64,000 bases of DNA from Streptomyces luteolus (GTDB taxonomy: Bacteria > Actinomycetota > Actinomycetes > Streptomycetales > Streptomycetaceae): positions 46,780-110,779 of the forward strand of contig NZ_JASCIS010000026.1 in the NCBI RefSeq assembly GCF_029968015.1, given 5' to 3'. Under the pieces are notes generated by a model that saw only the letters and a list, made by a program, of their open reading frames with translations, made no database searches and was not told the origin of the DNA. Positions 34,155 through 42,811 of the stretch are shown piece by piece (position 1 is the first letter of the stretch; every line of letters begins with the position of its first letter). A program made the translations under genes and the position numbers.

Positions 34155-34238
34155 CGTACGGAGAGGATCCGCGTACGGAGATGCCCCGCGTACGGAGAGG
34201 ATCCGCGTACGAGATGACCCGCGGACGGAGATGACCCG
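34155..34238 (+). repeat. Five 17-bp tandem repeats between divergent genes
   Basis: Consensus CGTACGGAGAKGMYCCG: units at 34155, 34172, 34189, 34206 (16 bp) and 34222. Each carries the palindromic CGTACG core or a variant of it. They lie 69 bp before the glycosyltransferase start and 50 bp before the methyltransferase start, where an operator array would be expected. Confidence 0.75.
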
Positions 34239-34287
34239 ATCGAGCCATCACGGCAGGGCGGGAGCATGACACGCAGGTGGCGCAGGA

Positions 34288-35166
34288 ATGACAGCAACCA
34301 TGGAAGACAACCGGGAACAGAGCGATGTCGATGCGAACGAGACCCGCCGCTACTACGACAACGCGGACGTCGACGCCTTCTACGACTCCGTATGGGGCGG
34401 GGAGGACATTCACATCGGGATCTACGCCGACCGCAACGAGGACATCGCCACCGCATCCGGACGGACCATCAGCCACACGGCCGACAAGGCCGCGGACCTC
34501 CTCGGCCCGCACAGCAACGTCGTGGACCTCGGCTCGGGATACGGCGGTTCAGCGCGCGCCCTGGCCACCCGCTTCGGCTGCCGCGTCGCGGCACTGGACC
34601 TGAGCGAACACCACAACCGACGCCACCGCAGCGCCAACATCCAGCGGGGCCTGGACACCCTCATCGACGTCACCACCGGCACGCTCGACGAACTGCCCTA
34701 TCCAGCACACCACTTCGACGTCGCCTGGTCCCTGGAGGTCCTCTGCCACGCTCCCGACCGCACCCGCGCCCTCAGCGAGGCGATGCGCGTTCTGCGTCCG
34801 GGCGGAGCGCTGCTCTTCTCCGACATCATGGCCGCCGAGAACGCCCCTGCCGACGCCCTGCAACCGGCCCTCCGACGCCTGGGCATCCCGGCCCTGGCCA
34901 CCCCCTCCTTCTACCGCGAACAACTGTCGGCACTCGGCTTCACCCGCACAGAGTTCGAGGACCGCAGCGAGGACGTCACCACCCACTACGCGCGCCTGGA
35001 AGAGGAGGTACGACGACGTGCGGCGGAACTGCGCGACATCATCAGCCCCGCCTACCTCCAGGGCCTGCTGACCAATCTGCCCCTGTGGAAAGACCTCACC
35101 CACCAAGGCCTGGTGCGCTGGGGCCTCTTCCACGCACGCAAGCCCCACCAGCATCCCGGCACGTGA
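34288..35166 (+). CDS. Sarcosine/dimethylglycine N-methyltransferase-like SAM methyltransferase
   Basis: 292 residues. RRYYDNADVDAFYDSVWGGE followed by DIHIGIYADRNEDIATAS is the characteristic opening of sarcosine/dimethylglycine methyltransferases, which make glycine betaine from glycine derivatives. Motif I is VVDLGSGYGGSARAL, and MRVLRPGGALLFSDIMAAEN is the post-II region. A partner glycine/sarcosine methyltransferase is not seen in the window, so complete betaine synthesis from glycine cannot be asserted. An internal ATG at 34300 is an alternative start. Confidence 0.75.
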   Translation: MTATMEDNREQSDVDANETRRYYDNADVDAFYDSVWGGEDIHIGIYADRNEDIATASGRTISHTADKAADLLGPHSNVVDLGSGYGGSARALATRFGCRVAALDLSEHHNRRHRSANIQRGLDTLIDVTTGTLDELPYPAHHFDVAWSLEVLCHAPDRTRALSEAMRVLRPGGALLFSDIMAAENAPADALQPALRRLGIPALATPSFYREQLSALGFTRTEFEDRSEDVTTHYARLEEEVRRRAAELRDIISPAYLQGLLTNLPLWKDLTHQGLVRWGLFHARKPHQHPGT

Positions 35167-35193
35167 AGCGAGTCGCCCACCCGCCGCCATGGT

Positions 35194-35742
35194 TCACCGG
35201 GGCGCGTCCTCCGGCAGCAGATGCGCGAGCAGCAGCTTGATGAGGAGTACGGGGGCGAACCAAGCCAGTTCGGGTGGCACCGTGACCAGGGCCGCCACGG
35301 CAGTGATCGCCAGCACGGTCACGGCGAAGGCCACGGGGCGGCGGGATTCGGCGTTCACGGCGGTCACGACGACGGCTCCCGCCAGCGCCAGCCCGTAGAT
35401 GGTCGCCGCCGCGGCCCAGCCGAAGCCGGGGACGGCGAGTGCCAGCAGGAACGGCTGGATGTGGGCGGCGACGAAGCCGAGGTGGTGTCGTGCGGTACGC
35501 CCCGGTCGGTGGAAGTGGCGCTTGGCCGTGGACGTGGCGTTGACCGCCGCGCCGCCGAACAGGTCGAACGCGACCACGGCCACGACCACCACGGCGATCG
35601 AGGGCATGGAGGCGGTGGCGACCACGGCGGTCGTCAGGGTGCAACCCGCCACCGCGGTGGCGTATCCGACCGCCCGCTCCACGGCGCTCGCGCCCGGTCC
35701 GATCAGCTGCCGGTCGGCCCAGTGGGCGAGTGCGGAGATCAC
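35194..35742 (-). CDS. Small polytopic membrane protein
   Basis: 182 residues from GTG 35742, which overlaps the stop of the tetR relic (GTGA, 35739-35742). Four or five hydrophobic segments (IAVVVVAVVAFDLFGGAAVN, HLGFVAAHIQPFLLALAVPG, FAVTVLAITAVAALVTVPPE, LIKLLLAHLLPED) and the HLGFVAAHIQPF pattern resemble unnamed actinomycete membrane proteins regulated by an adjacent TetR gene. Function unknown. Since the regulator is broken, it may be derepressed. Confidence 0.7.
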   Translation of the reverse strand: MISALAHWADRQLIGPGASAVERAVGYATAVAGCTLTTAVVATASMPSIAVVVVAVVAFDLFGGAAVNATSTAKRHFHRPGRTARHHLGFVAAHIQPFLLALAVPGFGWAAAATIYGLALAGAVVVTAVNAESRRPVAFAVTVLAITAVAALVTVPPELAWFAPVLLIKLLLAHLLPEDAPR

Positions 35743-36185
35743 GCCGTCGCCCTGGGGCGCAGCCCGCCGAGGCACATCTCGGTGAGCGGGGCGGCCAGTT
35801 CGGTGGCCAGTTCGGTCAGCGGCACACGTGGATCGAGCAGCCATTGCAGGGCGGTGCGCCCGGTAGACGCCTGCCATGCCGAGGGGAGACGCCGTGCCGT
35901 CGCGGCTGAACGCCCAGACGTCGAGCACGATCCGGGCCCGGTCCGGTTCTCCGGCGAGCAGCTCGACCACAGCGTCCACCAGGGCGGCCAGCCGGTCGAG
36001 TGCCGGACCGCTGCCCTCGGCCGCCTGCCGCAGGACGGCGGCGGACCCGTCCGCGTACGCCTCGAAGGCGGAGCCGAGGAGCTCCTCCCTGCTGCCGAAC
36101 TCCAGGTAGACACTGCCCTTTCCGATCCCCGCCTCGGTGGCGACATCCTGACCACTTGCTTCGGTGACATCGCGACGTTCCCCCT
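35739..36185 (-). pseudogene. TetR-family regulator, N-truncated and frameshifted
   Basis: One frame reads DVATEAGIGKGSVYLEFGS, the recognition helix region of a TetR HTH domain, then REELLGSAFEAYADGSA and RIVLDVWAFSRDG. Near 35858-35868 the frame changes by 1 nt to TALQWLLDPRVPLTELATEL and ends at 35739. The first two helices of the DNA-binding domain are missing and no good start codon exists; a short ATG frame at the operator (MTDQS then stop) may be the residue of the original start. The 3' stop still overlaps the GTG of the membrane protein. Confidence 0.7.
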
Positions 36186-36220
36186 CTCTGTTATGACTGG
36201 TCAGTCATAACAGAGAGGGG
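36181..36220 (+). promoter_or_regulatory. 40-bp palindromic TetR-type operator
   Basis: CCCCTCTCTGTTATGACT (36181-36198) and its exact reverse complement (36203-36220) flank GGTC. The inner TATGACTGGTCAGTCATA has the form of TetR-family operators. It overlaps the expected start of the decayed tetR gene. The sequence after it (36221-36325) contains a short frame (FLVEFMPTWDVP) that may be the remains of a divergent target gene. Confidence 0.75.
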
Positions 36221-36330
36221 GATTCCTGGGACGAGGAGGCCTGCGGCCAACGCGAGTTCCTGGTGGAGTTCATGCCCACCTGGGATGTCCCGCCCTCGGC
36301 AGGACAGCGACGTCCGGGACCTTGACGCGG

Positions 36331-36346
36331 AGTGGTCTGAACCACT
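36331..36346 (+). promoter_or_regulatory. DasR-responsive element (dre)
   Basis: AGTGGTCTGAACCACT matches the 16-bp DasR consensus (AGTGGTCTAGACCACT) at 14 positions. It sits 35 bp before the GH84 start. DasR represses chitin/GlcNAc utilisation genes until GlcN-6-phosphate appears, which fits the enzyme encoded downstream. Confidence 0.8.
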
Positions 36347-36381
36347 TACCGTGTCGGCCTCGATCCCACGTGGAGGTTCCC

Positions 36382-38454
36382 ATGCCGAGAACCCGCAGGA
36401 CAGCCTGTCTGGTCACCGGACTGGCCGTCGCCGGGCTGCTCGCCCCCGCCGCGCCGTCGGTGGCCGAGACGAAGCACGACCCCCCGATCCCTGCCCTCAC
36501 CCCGCAGCCCCAGAAACTGGACGCCAACGGGCGCGCCCTCGACGTCCCCCGAACAGTCCGACTGGCGTTCGGTGACGACGTGGACGAGCCCACGCGTGAG
36601 CTCGTCACCGGCACGCTGAGGGACGCGGGAGCCAAGCGGATCGTAGAAGTCGACCTCGCTGAAGCCGAAGCCGAAGCCGAAGCCGAAGCCGAAGCCGAAG
36701 CCGGAGCCGAAGCCGGAGCCGAAGCCGAAGCAGACGTCGAAGCCGAAGCCGAAGCAGACGCCCAAGCCCGATCCCGAGCCCACGGCCTCACTGTCATCGT
36801 CGGATCCACCCGTGACAACAACGTTGTCAGCGCCCTTGAGGACGCCGGCGGTCAGGACCCGGGAAAGCACGCCGAGGGCTACGCGCTGGCGACGTCCGCC
36901 AAGTCCGGCACCGCCGTCCTCGCCGGTGTCGACGCGGACGGCACGTACTACGCGGCCCAGACCCTCAAGCAACTGACGCGGCACCGCTCCATCGCCGGTG
37001 TCTCCGTCACCGACCATCCGACGATGGCCCTGCGCGGCGCGATCGAGGGCTTCTACGGCTCGCCCTGGACGCACGAAGAGCGCATGGACCAACTCGCGTT
37101 CTACGGCGACGTCAAGATGAACACGTACATCTACGCGCCGAAGGACGACCCGTACCATCGCGAGAAGTGGCGCGAGCCGTACCCGGCGGACAAGCTGGCC
37201 GAACTCGGCGAGCTCGTCCGGCAGGCCACGGACCACCACGTCCGCTTCACGTTCGCCGTCTCGCCGGGCGAGTCGATCTGCTTCAGCGACGCAGCCGACC
37301 TGAAGGCCCTCGAGACCAAGCTGCGTTCGATGTACGACCTGGGCGTGCGGAGCTTCTCCGTACCCCTCGACGACATCCAGTACGGCGAGTGGAACTGCGA
37401 CGCCGACCAGGCGAAGTACGGCGATCCCGGCCAGGAGGGCGCGGGCAGGGCGCAGGTCGAACTCCTCAACAGCGTGCAGGAGTTCCTCGCCGGGCTTGAG
37501 GGTACGAAGCCCCTCCAAATGGTGCCCACCGAGTACTGGGACGCCAAGGACACGGCCTACAAGACGCAGATCCGGGAGAACCTCGACCCGGACGTCGAGA
37601 TCATGTGGACCGGCCCGGACGTCGTGCCGTTCGAGATCACCCGCGACGCGGCGGCCGACGCCGAGAAGGTCTGGGGACGCAAGGTCTTCCTCTGGGACAA
37701 CTACCCGGTCAACGACTTCGGCCAGAGCGCGGGACGGCTCCACCTCGCGCCCTACGACAAGCGCGAGGCCGGCCTTGAGCAGGAGCTGTCCGGCATCGTC
37801 CTCAACCCGATGAACCAGGCGGCCGCTTCGAAGGTGGCCCTGTACGGTGGCGCCGACTTCAGCTGGAACAACGCCGACTACGACGCCCGGCGCGCCTGGC
37901 GGGCGTCCGCCTCGTATCTCGCCGACGGCTCGCCCGGCACGGCGAAGGCACTCCTTGCCTTCTTCGACACCCAGCACTACGGCTCGACGTTCACCGACCC
38001 GCCCAAGCCCTGGCAGCCGCAGGCCCCCGAACTCGACCGCAGGCTGAAGAAGTTCAAGACCGCCTGGGCCGAAAGCGACAGCGACGGCGACAGCGACGGC
38101 GACGGGGACCGCCGCAAGGCCCTGCGCGCACTGCGGGACTACGCCGACCTGCTGGCCGACGCCCCGCAGCGGATCCGCAGCGGGGTGTCCGACGAGGGCT
38201 TCGTCGCGGACAGCGAACCCTGGCTGAAGGCACTCGACCTGTGGGGCGACGCCCTCCTCGCGACTCTCGACGGCCTCAAGGCCCGGGCGGACGGCGACGA
38301 CGCGCAGGCCGAGAAGCACTTCGCGTCCTCCGCGAAGCTCGCCGAGAAGGCCGCCGCCGTCATGCCCGACGAGGGTGAGACCCGCCCGGAGGGCCCCATC
38401 AAGGTCGCGGACGGCGTCCTGGACACCTTCCTGGCGGACGCGCCCAAGCTCTAG
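36382..38454 (+). CDS. Secreted GH84-type beta-N-acetylglucosaminidase
   Basis: 690 residues from ATG 36382 with GGAGG upstream. Signal peptide (CLVTGLAVAGLLAPAAPSVA), then an N-terminal GH84-associated domain (about 30-210) and the catalytic barrel: LRGAIEGFYGSPWTHEER, MNTYIYAPKDDPYHREKWRE and the catalytic Asp pair in FSVPLDDIQYGEW (D330-D331). A helical C-terminal domain ends at DTFLADAPKL. GH84 enzymes remove terminal GlcNAc (hyaluronidase/O-GlcNAcase-like). Residues 94-129 are an expanded EAEAEA tract inside the N-terminal domain; a second short Asp/Ser/Gly repeat is near residue 570. Confidence 0.9.
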   Translation: MPRTRRTACLVTGLAVAGLLAPAAPSVAETKHDPPIPALTPQPQKLDANGRALDVPRTVRLAFGDDVDEPTRELVTGTLRDAGAKRIVEVDLAEAEAEAEAEAEAEAGAEAGAEAEADVEAEAEADAQARSRAHGLTVIVGSTRDNNVVSALEDAGGQDPGKHAEGYALATSAKSGTAVLAGVDADGTYYAAQTLKQLTRHRSIAGVSVTDHPTMALRGAIEGFYGSPWTHEERMDQLAFYGDVKMNTYIYAPKDDPYHREKWREPYPADKLAELGELVRQATDHHVRFTFAVSPGESICFSDAADLKALETKLRSMYDLGVRSFSVPLDDIQYGEWNCDADQAKYGDPGQEGAGRAQVELLNSVQEFLAGLEGTKPLQMVPTEYWDAKDTAYKTQIRENLDPDVEIMWTGPDVVPFEITRDAAADAEKVWGRKVFLWDNYPVNDFGQSAGRLHLAPYDKREAGLEQELSGIVLNPMNQAAASKVALYGGADFSWNNADYDARRAWRASASYLADGSPGTAKALLAFFDTQHYGSTFTDPPKPWQPQAPELDRRLKKFKTAWAESDSDGDSDGDGDRRKALRALRDYADLLADAPQRIRSGVSDEGFVADSEPWLKALDLWGDALLATLDGLKARADGDDAQAEKHFASSAKLAEKAAAVMPDEGETRPEGPIKVADGVLDTFLADAPKL
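36661..36770 (+). repeat. GAAGCC hexanucleotide repeat coding for Glu-Ala
   Basis: About 18 near-perfect GAAGCC units (with GGAGCC, GAAGCA and GACGTC variants) encode an alternating Glu/Ala stretch in the GH84 N-terminal domain. Family proteins do not normally carry it, so it looks like a recent microsatellite expansion. Confidence 0.9.
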
Positions 38455-38460
38455 GATCAC

Positions 38461-38496
38461 GCGCGGCGGGCTGCGCTGCGATGCGGCCCGCCGCGC
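38461..38496 (+). terminator. Hairpin terminator after the GH84 gene
   Basis: 11-bp stem GCGCGGCGGGC (38461-38471) with GCCCGCCGCGC (38486-38496), starting 7 bp after the stop codon. Confidence 0.7.
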
Positions 38497-38513
38497 GGAT
38501 CACGGCAACACAT

Positions 38514-38556
38514 CCGATGGCTCTCCGATGGCTCTCCGGCGGCTCTCCGATGGCTC
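38514..38556 (+). repeat. 11-bp tandem repeat CCGATGGCTCT
   Basis: Four adjacent units (third one CCGGCGGCTCT, fourth truncated) in the gap before the GH20 gene. No DasR site was found in this gap. Confidence 0.7.
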
Positions 38557-38652
38557 CGATGAAGATGTGCAAGCGACAGGCGCGAAAGTCCAAGCCTTCG
38601 GCACCACCACTGCATTGACGCCCCTTCCGCGCCGCTTGAATCATCGGACCTC

Positions 38653-40560
38653 ATGGCAGATGCTCGCTCCCTCTTCAAGCCCGGACCACGGTTGCGCCGC
38701 CGTCGCCTCGCAGCTGTCGCCACCGCCCTGCTTCTCACCGCACCCATCCCGGCGGCACAGGCCGCGCCCTCGACACCAAAACCGCCACCCCGCACCCTCC
38801 CCGCCCTGTCCAACTGGACACCGGGCAAGGAGAGTTACCGTTACGAGGACAGCACACGACTGGTCGCCCACGGTGCCCCCGCCCGGCGCGTCGCCACCAC
38901 ACTCGCCGAAGATCTCGGCGCCGCGGGCAAGGGCACCCCACCCGTCGTCGACGGCGCGGCGCGCCCCGGGGACATCGTGATCGGCGTCGACTCCCGGCGC
39001 ACCCGGCTCGGCGCCGAAGGGTACGAACTCCGCTCCGGCACGCGCCTGACGATCACCGGGGCCGACGAGACCGGCGCCTTCTACGGCACCCGCACCCTCC
39101 TCCAACTGCTCGCCCGAGGGAACCAGGTCCCGGCCGGGCGGACCATCGACGTACCCCGATACAAGGAGCGCGGCGTAGGCGTCTGCGCCTGCTACATCCA
39201 CATCACCACGGACTGGCTGGAGAACCTCGTCCGCGAGATGGCCTTCCGCAAGCAGAACCAGCTCCTGCTCGAACTGAAGGTGAAGAGCGACAAGCATCCG
39301 GAGGCCAACTCCTGGGGCTACTACACCAAGTCCGAGCTGCGCCGCCTCGTAGCCCTCGGCGAGAAGTACCACGTCACCATCGTGCCGGAGATCAACTCCC
39401 CGGGCCATATGGATCCCTGGCTGGAGAACCGGCCCGACCTGCAACTCGCCGACTCCGACGGCAAGTTGCAGCCCTCACGGCTCGACATCACCCAGGACGC
39501 GTCGTTCGACTACTACACGAGCCTGATCGACGAGTACGCGGAGGTGTTCACCGCCACGTCCTGGCACATGGGCGCCGACGAGTACATGCTCGGCTCCGAC
39601 TTCGCCAAGTACCCGCAGATCCTCGCGTACGCGAAGAAGAAGTACGGCGAGAACGCCACCCCGCAGGACGCCTTCATCGACTTCGTCAACCGCGTCCACG
39701 CCTACACGGCGAAGAAGGGCAAGCACCTGCGCATCTGGAACGACGGCCTGACCGGCGCCAACACCGTACCCGTGGCGGCCGGGACCACCGTCGAGCACTG
39801 GCTCGACGTCCCGACCAAACCCAGCGAACTCCGCGCCCAGGGCCACCCGTTGATGAACGCCGCGTACTCCCTCTATCTCATCCGCGGCGGCTTCCACACC
39901 AACACCCGGAAGCTGTACGACGAGCAGTGGGACCCGCGCTCCTTCGAGGGCGAGAAGCTGGCCTCGCGCGACGGAATCACCGGCGCGAAGATCAGCCTGT
40001 GGCCCGACAACGGGCGAGGCGAGACCGAGAACGAGGTCGCGTCCGCCATGGCAGCTCCGCTGAACCACATCGCCCAGGTCGCCTGGGGAGACGCACACCC
40101 CGACCCGACCTACGCCGACTTCACCGAGCGCGCCAGGACCATCGGCCACGCACCCGGCGTACAGGACCTGACGCGGGTGCCGGTCACCGACGGAACGTAC
40201 ACGCTGCGCGACACCAAGGGCGCCACGAAGCCCGCCGACTTCGAGATCCGGCGCACCGCCGACGGCTACGTCACCCTGAAGAGCACCGCAGGCGGCAGGT
40301 GCCTGGAGACCCGCAGCGGCAAGCTCACCCTCAACGTCCCCCTGCAGCCGGGGACCGCCGTCACCGAGGAGACGTGCGACGCGAAGAACACCCTGCAGCG
40401 GTGGCGGTTGACGAAGACGGCCGGAGGCTATCGCCTCACCAACGCGATCACGCAGATGGCGGCGCATGTCACCGACGACGGACGGATCGTGCAGTACCCG
40501 GCCGACCAACAGGAGCCCGCTGTCTGGACGTTGACCGCTCGGACGACTGCCAAGCCCTGA
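38653..40560 (+). CDS. Secreted GH20 beta-N-acetylhexosaminidase with C-terminal lectin-like module
   Basis: 635 residues. Signal peptide (ALLLTAPIPAAQAAP), GH20b domain (about 45-165), then the catalytic barrel with ERGVGVCACYIHI, VPEINSPGHMDPWLENRPDL and SWHMGADEY, whose Asp309-Glu310 are the catalytic pair. The C-terminal ~115 residues (YVTLKSTAGGRCLETRSGKL, then QRWRLTKTAGGYRLTNAITQ) look like a ricin-B/beta-trefoil-type carbohydrate-binding part. It releases GlcNAc/GalNAc from oligosaccharides outside the cell, complementing the GH84 enzyme. Confidence 0.9.
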   Translation: MADARSLFKPGPRLRRRRLAAVATALLLTAPIPAAQAAPSTPKPPPRTLPALSNWTPGKESYRYEDSTRLVAHGAPARRVATTLAEDLGAAGKGTPPVVDGAARPGDIVIGVDSRRTRLGAEGYELRSGTRLTITGADETGAFYGTRTLLQLLARGNQVPAGRTIDVPRYKERGVGVCACYIHITTDWLENLVREMAFRKQNQLLLELKVKSDKHPEANSWGYYTKSELRRLVALGEKYHVTIVPEINSPGHMDPWLENRPDLQLADSDGKLQPSRLDITQDASFDYYTSLIDEYAEVFTATSWHMGADEYMLGSDFAKYPQILAYAKKKYGENATPQDAFIDFVNRVHAYTAKKGKHLRIWNDGLTGANTVPVAAGTTVEHWLDVPTKPSELRAQGHPLMNAAYSLYLIRGGFHTNTRKLYDEQWDPRSFEGEKLASRDGITGAKISLWPDNGRGETENEVASAMAAPLNHIAQVAWGDAHPDPTYADFTERARTIGHAPGVQDLTRVPVTDGTYTLRDTKGATKPADFEIRRTADGYVTLKSTAGGRCLETRSGKLTLNVPLQPGTAVTEETCDAKNTLQRWRLTKTAGGYRLTNAITQMAAHVTDDGRIVQYPADQQEPAVWTLTARTTAKP

Positions 40561-40661
40561 GGGCCGGGCGTACGGCCTGCCGGTTGCGGAGGTCGACAGG
40601 CGGTGACCACGGCGAGCGTGACCTGGTCACCGCAAGGCCGAAGCTATTCCGGTGGCTCCGG

Positions 40662-41600
40662 TCACCACGCGTCGATGACCGGAGCCTCGGGTTCGTGCTG
40701 CCGCCAGGCCGCACTGAGACGCGCGATCCGGTCCGCGGCGGCGATGCCCTGCAAGCCCGCGACCTTGCCGTCGCTGACGTCGAACACCACGGCGCCCACC
40801 GCCCGGCCGTCGACCACCGCGATGACCGCCGGGGACCCGTTGACCCACGCGATATGCATCGCGAGCGAGCCACCGGCGAGCCGCCGCTTCGCGGGCGTGG
40901 CCCGGAAACCGGCCCGCACAAAGGAGGCCACCCGCTCACGCGTCGTGTACCGCAACAGCCGCTTGGCCAGCCCGGCGCCGTCCGACACCGCCGTCACATC
41001 GTCGGTGAGCAGCGCCACCAGCCGCTCGGTGCGCCCCGACACGGCGGCGGCGAGGAACTCCTCCACCACCTGGCGCGCGGACGCGGGGTCGGCCTCTCCG
41101 GCACGGCGACGCTCGGCCGCGACCCGGCTCCGGGCCCGGTGCGCGTGCTGCTGGCTCCCGGCCTCGCTGATGTCGAGGATCCCGGCGATCTCGGCATGGC
41201 TGTACGAGAAGGCCTCACGCAGGACGTAGACAGCCCGCTCGACGGGCGAGAGCCGCTCCAGGAGCAGCAGGACAGCCAAAGACACCGACTCACGCTGCAC
41301 AAAGGTGTCGGCAGGGCCGAGCATCGGATCACCGTCGAGCAGCGGCTCGGGCAGCCAGGCACCCGCCACTCGCTCGTGGCGCGCCTGCGCGGAGCGCAGC
41401 CGGTCGAGGCAGAGACGGGTGGCCACCTTGGTCAGCCACGCCTCCGGCACCTCGACCCGTTCGCGGTCCGCGGCCTGCCAGCGCAGGAACGTGTCCTGCA
41501 CGGCGTCCTCCGCGTCGGCGGCCGAGCCGAGCAGACGGTAGGCGAGCGAGGCCAGCCGGCCCCGACTCGCCTCGAACCGATCGATGTCCGCGCTGTCCAT
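40662..41600 (-). CDS. ECF41-type RNA polymerase sigma factor (SigJ-like)
   Basis: 312 residues from ATG 41600. Sigma region 2 includes AYRLLGSAADAEDAVQDTFL and LTKVATRLCLDRLRSAQARH; region 4 includes LSPVERAVYVLREAFSYSHA and EIAGILDISEAGSQQHAHRA. A C-terminal SnoaL/NTF2-like domain follows; VSDGAGLAKR is a variant of the DGGGK motif that modulates ECF41 activity. These sigmas have no anti-sigma and usually control an adjacent oxidoreductase gene, here the flavoprotein 10 bp upstream in the same operon. Confidence 0.9.
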   Translation of the reverse strand: MDSADIDRFEASRGRLASLAYRLLGSAADAEDAVQDTFLRWQAADRERVEVPEAWLTKVATRLCLDRLRSAQARHERVAGAWLPEPLLDGDPMLGPADTFVQRESVSLAVLLLLERLSPVERAVYVLREAFSYSHAEIAGILDISEAGSQQHAHRARSRVAAERRRAGEADPASARQVVEEFLAAAVSGRTERLVALLTDDVTAVSDGAGLAKRLLRYTTRERVASFVRAGFRATPAKRRLAGGSLAMHIAWVNGSPAVIAVVDGRAVGAVVFDVSDGKVAGLQGIAAADRIARLSAAWRQHEPEAPVIDAW

Positions 41601-41610
41601 GCGCAGCAGC

Positions 41611-42801
41611 CTAGGCGGCGACCCGCACATCGGACCCGTCGGGCACGGTGGCCAGGCGGCGCCTGCGCTTCGGCATGCCGAAGGTCGGGTGGGCGATGCC
41701 GAACCCCGCCCCGTTGAGCACGCCCGCCTTGAGCCGCGCGGCGGCCCGGCCGCCCAGGTACCAGGACTTCGACCGGACGTCCCCGTCCACCATCTGGAAG
41801 ATCGCGTCCCGCCGCCCGAGGCTGATGTGGTTGCCGTAGTACTTCAGCCCGACCGTCGGGACCTCCCCGCCCGTCAGCCGCGCGATGATCGCGGCGGTCG
41901 CCTGCATGTTGGTGAAGCCTGCCGAGGCGCACGACATCGGCAGCGGCCGGCCGTTCTCGCCGATCGCGTACGCACAGTCACCCGCGGCGTAGACGTCCGG
42001 GTGCGAGACCGAGCGCATGGTGCGGTCCACGACGATCTGACCGCTCTCCGCGACCTCCAGGCCACTGGAGGCGGCGATGGGGTGCACGGCGAACCCGGCC
42101 GACCACACCGTCACGTCGGCCGGGACGGACGTACCGTCTTCGGCGATCGCCCGGCCCGGCTCGACGGCCGCGACACCGGTGTACTCGTGGACGGTGACGC
42201 CGAGCCGGTCGAAGGCCCGGCGCAGATGGCGACGGGCCTTCGGGGAGAGCCAGGCACCCAGCTCCCCGCGGGCGGCGAGCGCGACCGAGAGATCGGGCCG
42301 GGACTCGGCGAACTCGGTGGCCGTCTCGATACCGGTCAGCCCCTCACCGACCACCAGCACGGTGCCGCCCGCGCCCAGGCGGCCAAGCCGCTCGCGCAGC
42401 CGCAGCGCCGAGGACCGGCCGGTCACATCGAAGGCGTACTCGACCACGCCGGGGACGCCCTGGTGCGCGACGGAGCTGCCGAGCGCGTAGAGAAGGGTGT
42501 CGTACGCGACCTCGGCGTCACCGTCCTCACCGGTCACGGCGACGGTCCTGCGCTCCGGGTCGACGCCGGTGACCTGCGCCAGACGCAGCCGTACCCCGGT
42601 GCCCGCGAACACGTCGGCGAGCTTGCGGACCGCGAGCTCCTGGCCGCTCGCGAGCTGATGGAGCCGCATCCGCTCCACGAAGTCGGGCCCGGCGTTGACG
42701 ACGGTGATCTCGGTGTCGGCGGGGGAGAGGCGGCGGGCCAGGTTTCCGGCGGCGAAGGCCCCGGCGTATCCGGCGCCGAGTACGACGATGCGGTGCTTCA
42801 T
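41611..42801 (-). CDS. NDH-2-like FAD/NAD(P)-dependent oxidoreductase
   Basis: 396 residues from ATG 42801. IVVLGAGYAGAFAAGNLARR is the FAD-binding Rossmann turn; GTVLVVGEGLTGIETATEFA is the NAD(P)H-binding turn; HPDVYAAGDCAYAIGENG carries the flavin-contacting Asp. Type II NADH dehydrogenase-like enzymes pass electrons from NAD(P)H to quinone or another small acceptor. The C-terminal membrane-anchor helix of classical NDH-2 is not obvious. Cotranscribed with the ECF41 sigma gene. Confidence 0.88.
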   Translation of the reverse strand: MKHRIVVLGAGYAGAFAAGNLARRLSPADTEITVVNAGPDFVERMRLHQLASGQELAVRKLADVFAGTGVRLRLAQVTGVDPERRTVAVTGEDGDAEVAYDTLLYALGSSVAHQGVPGVVEYAFDVTGRSSALRLRERLGRLGAGGTVLVVGEGLTGIETATEFAESRPDLSVALAARGELGAWLSPKARRHLRRAFDRLGVTVHEYTGVAAVEPGRAIAEDGTSVPADVTVWSAGFAVHPIAASSGLEVAESGQIVVDRTMRSVSHPDVYAAGDCAYAIGENGRPLPMSCASAGFTNMQATAAIIARLTGGEVPTVGLKYYGNHISLGRRDAIFQMVDGDVRSKSWYLGGRAAARLKAGVLNGAGFGIAHPTFGMPKRRRRLATVPDGSDVRVAA

Positions 42802-42811
42802 GGCGTTGCTC

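Noticed and set aside
35739..36170. The full 143-codon minus-strand frame starting at 36170 as a gene of its own
   Set aside because: Only its last third encodes TetR-like sequence; the first part is out of frame with the TetR helix-turn-helix seen in the other frame, so it is part of a frameshifted pseudogene.
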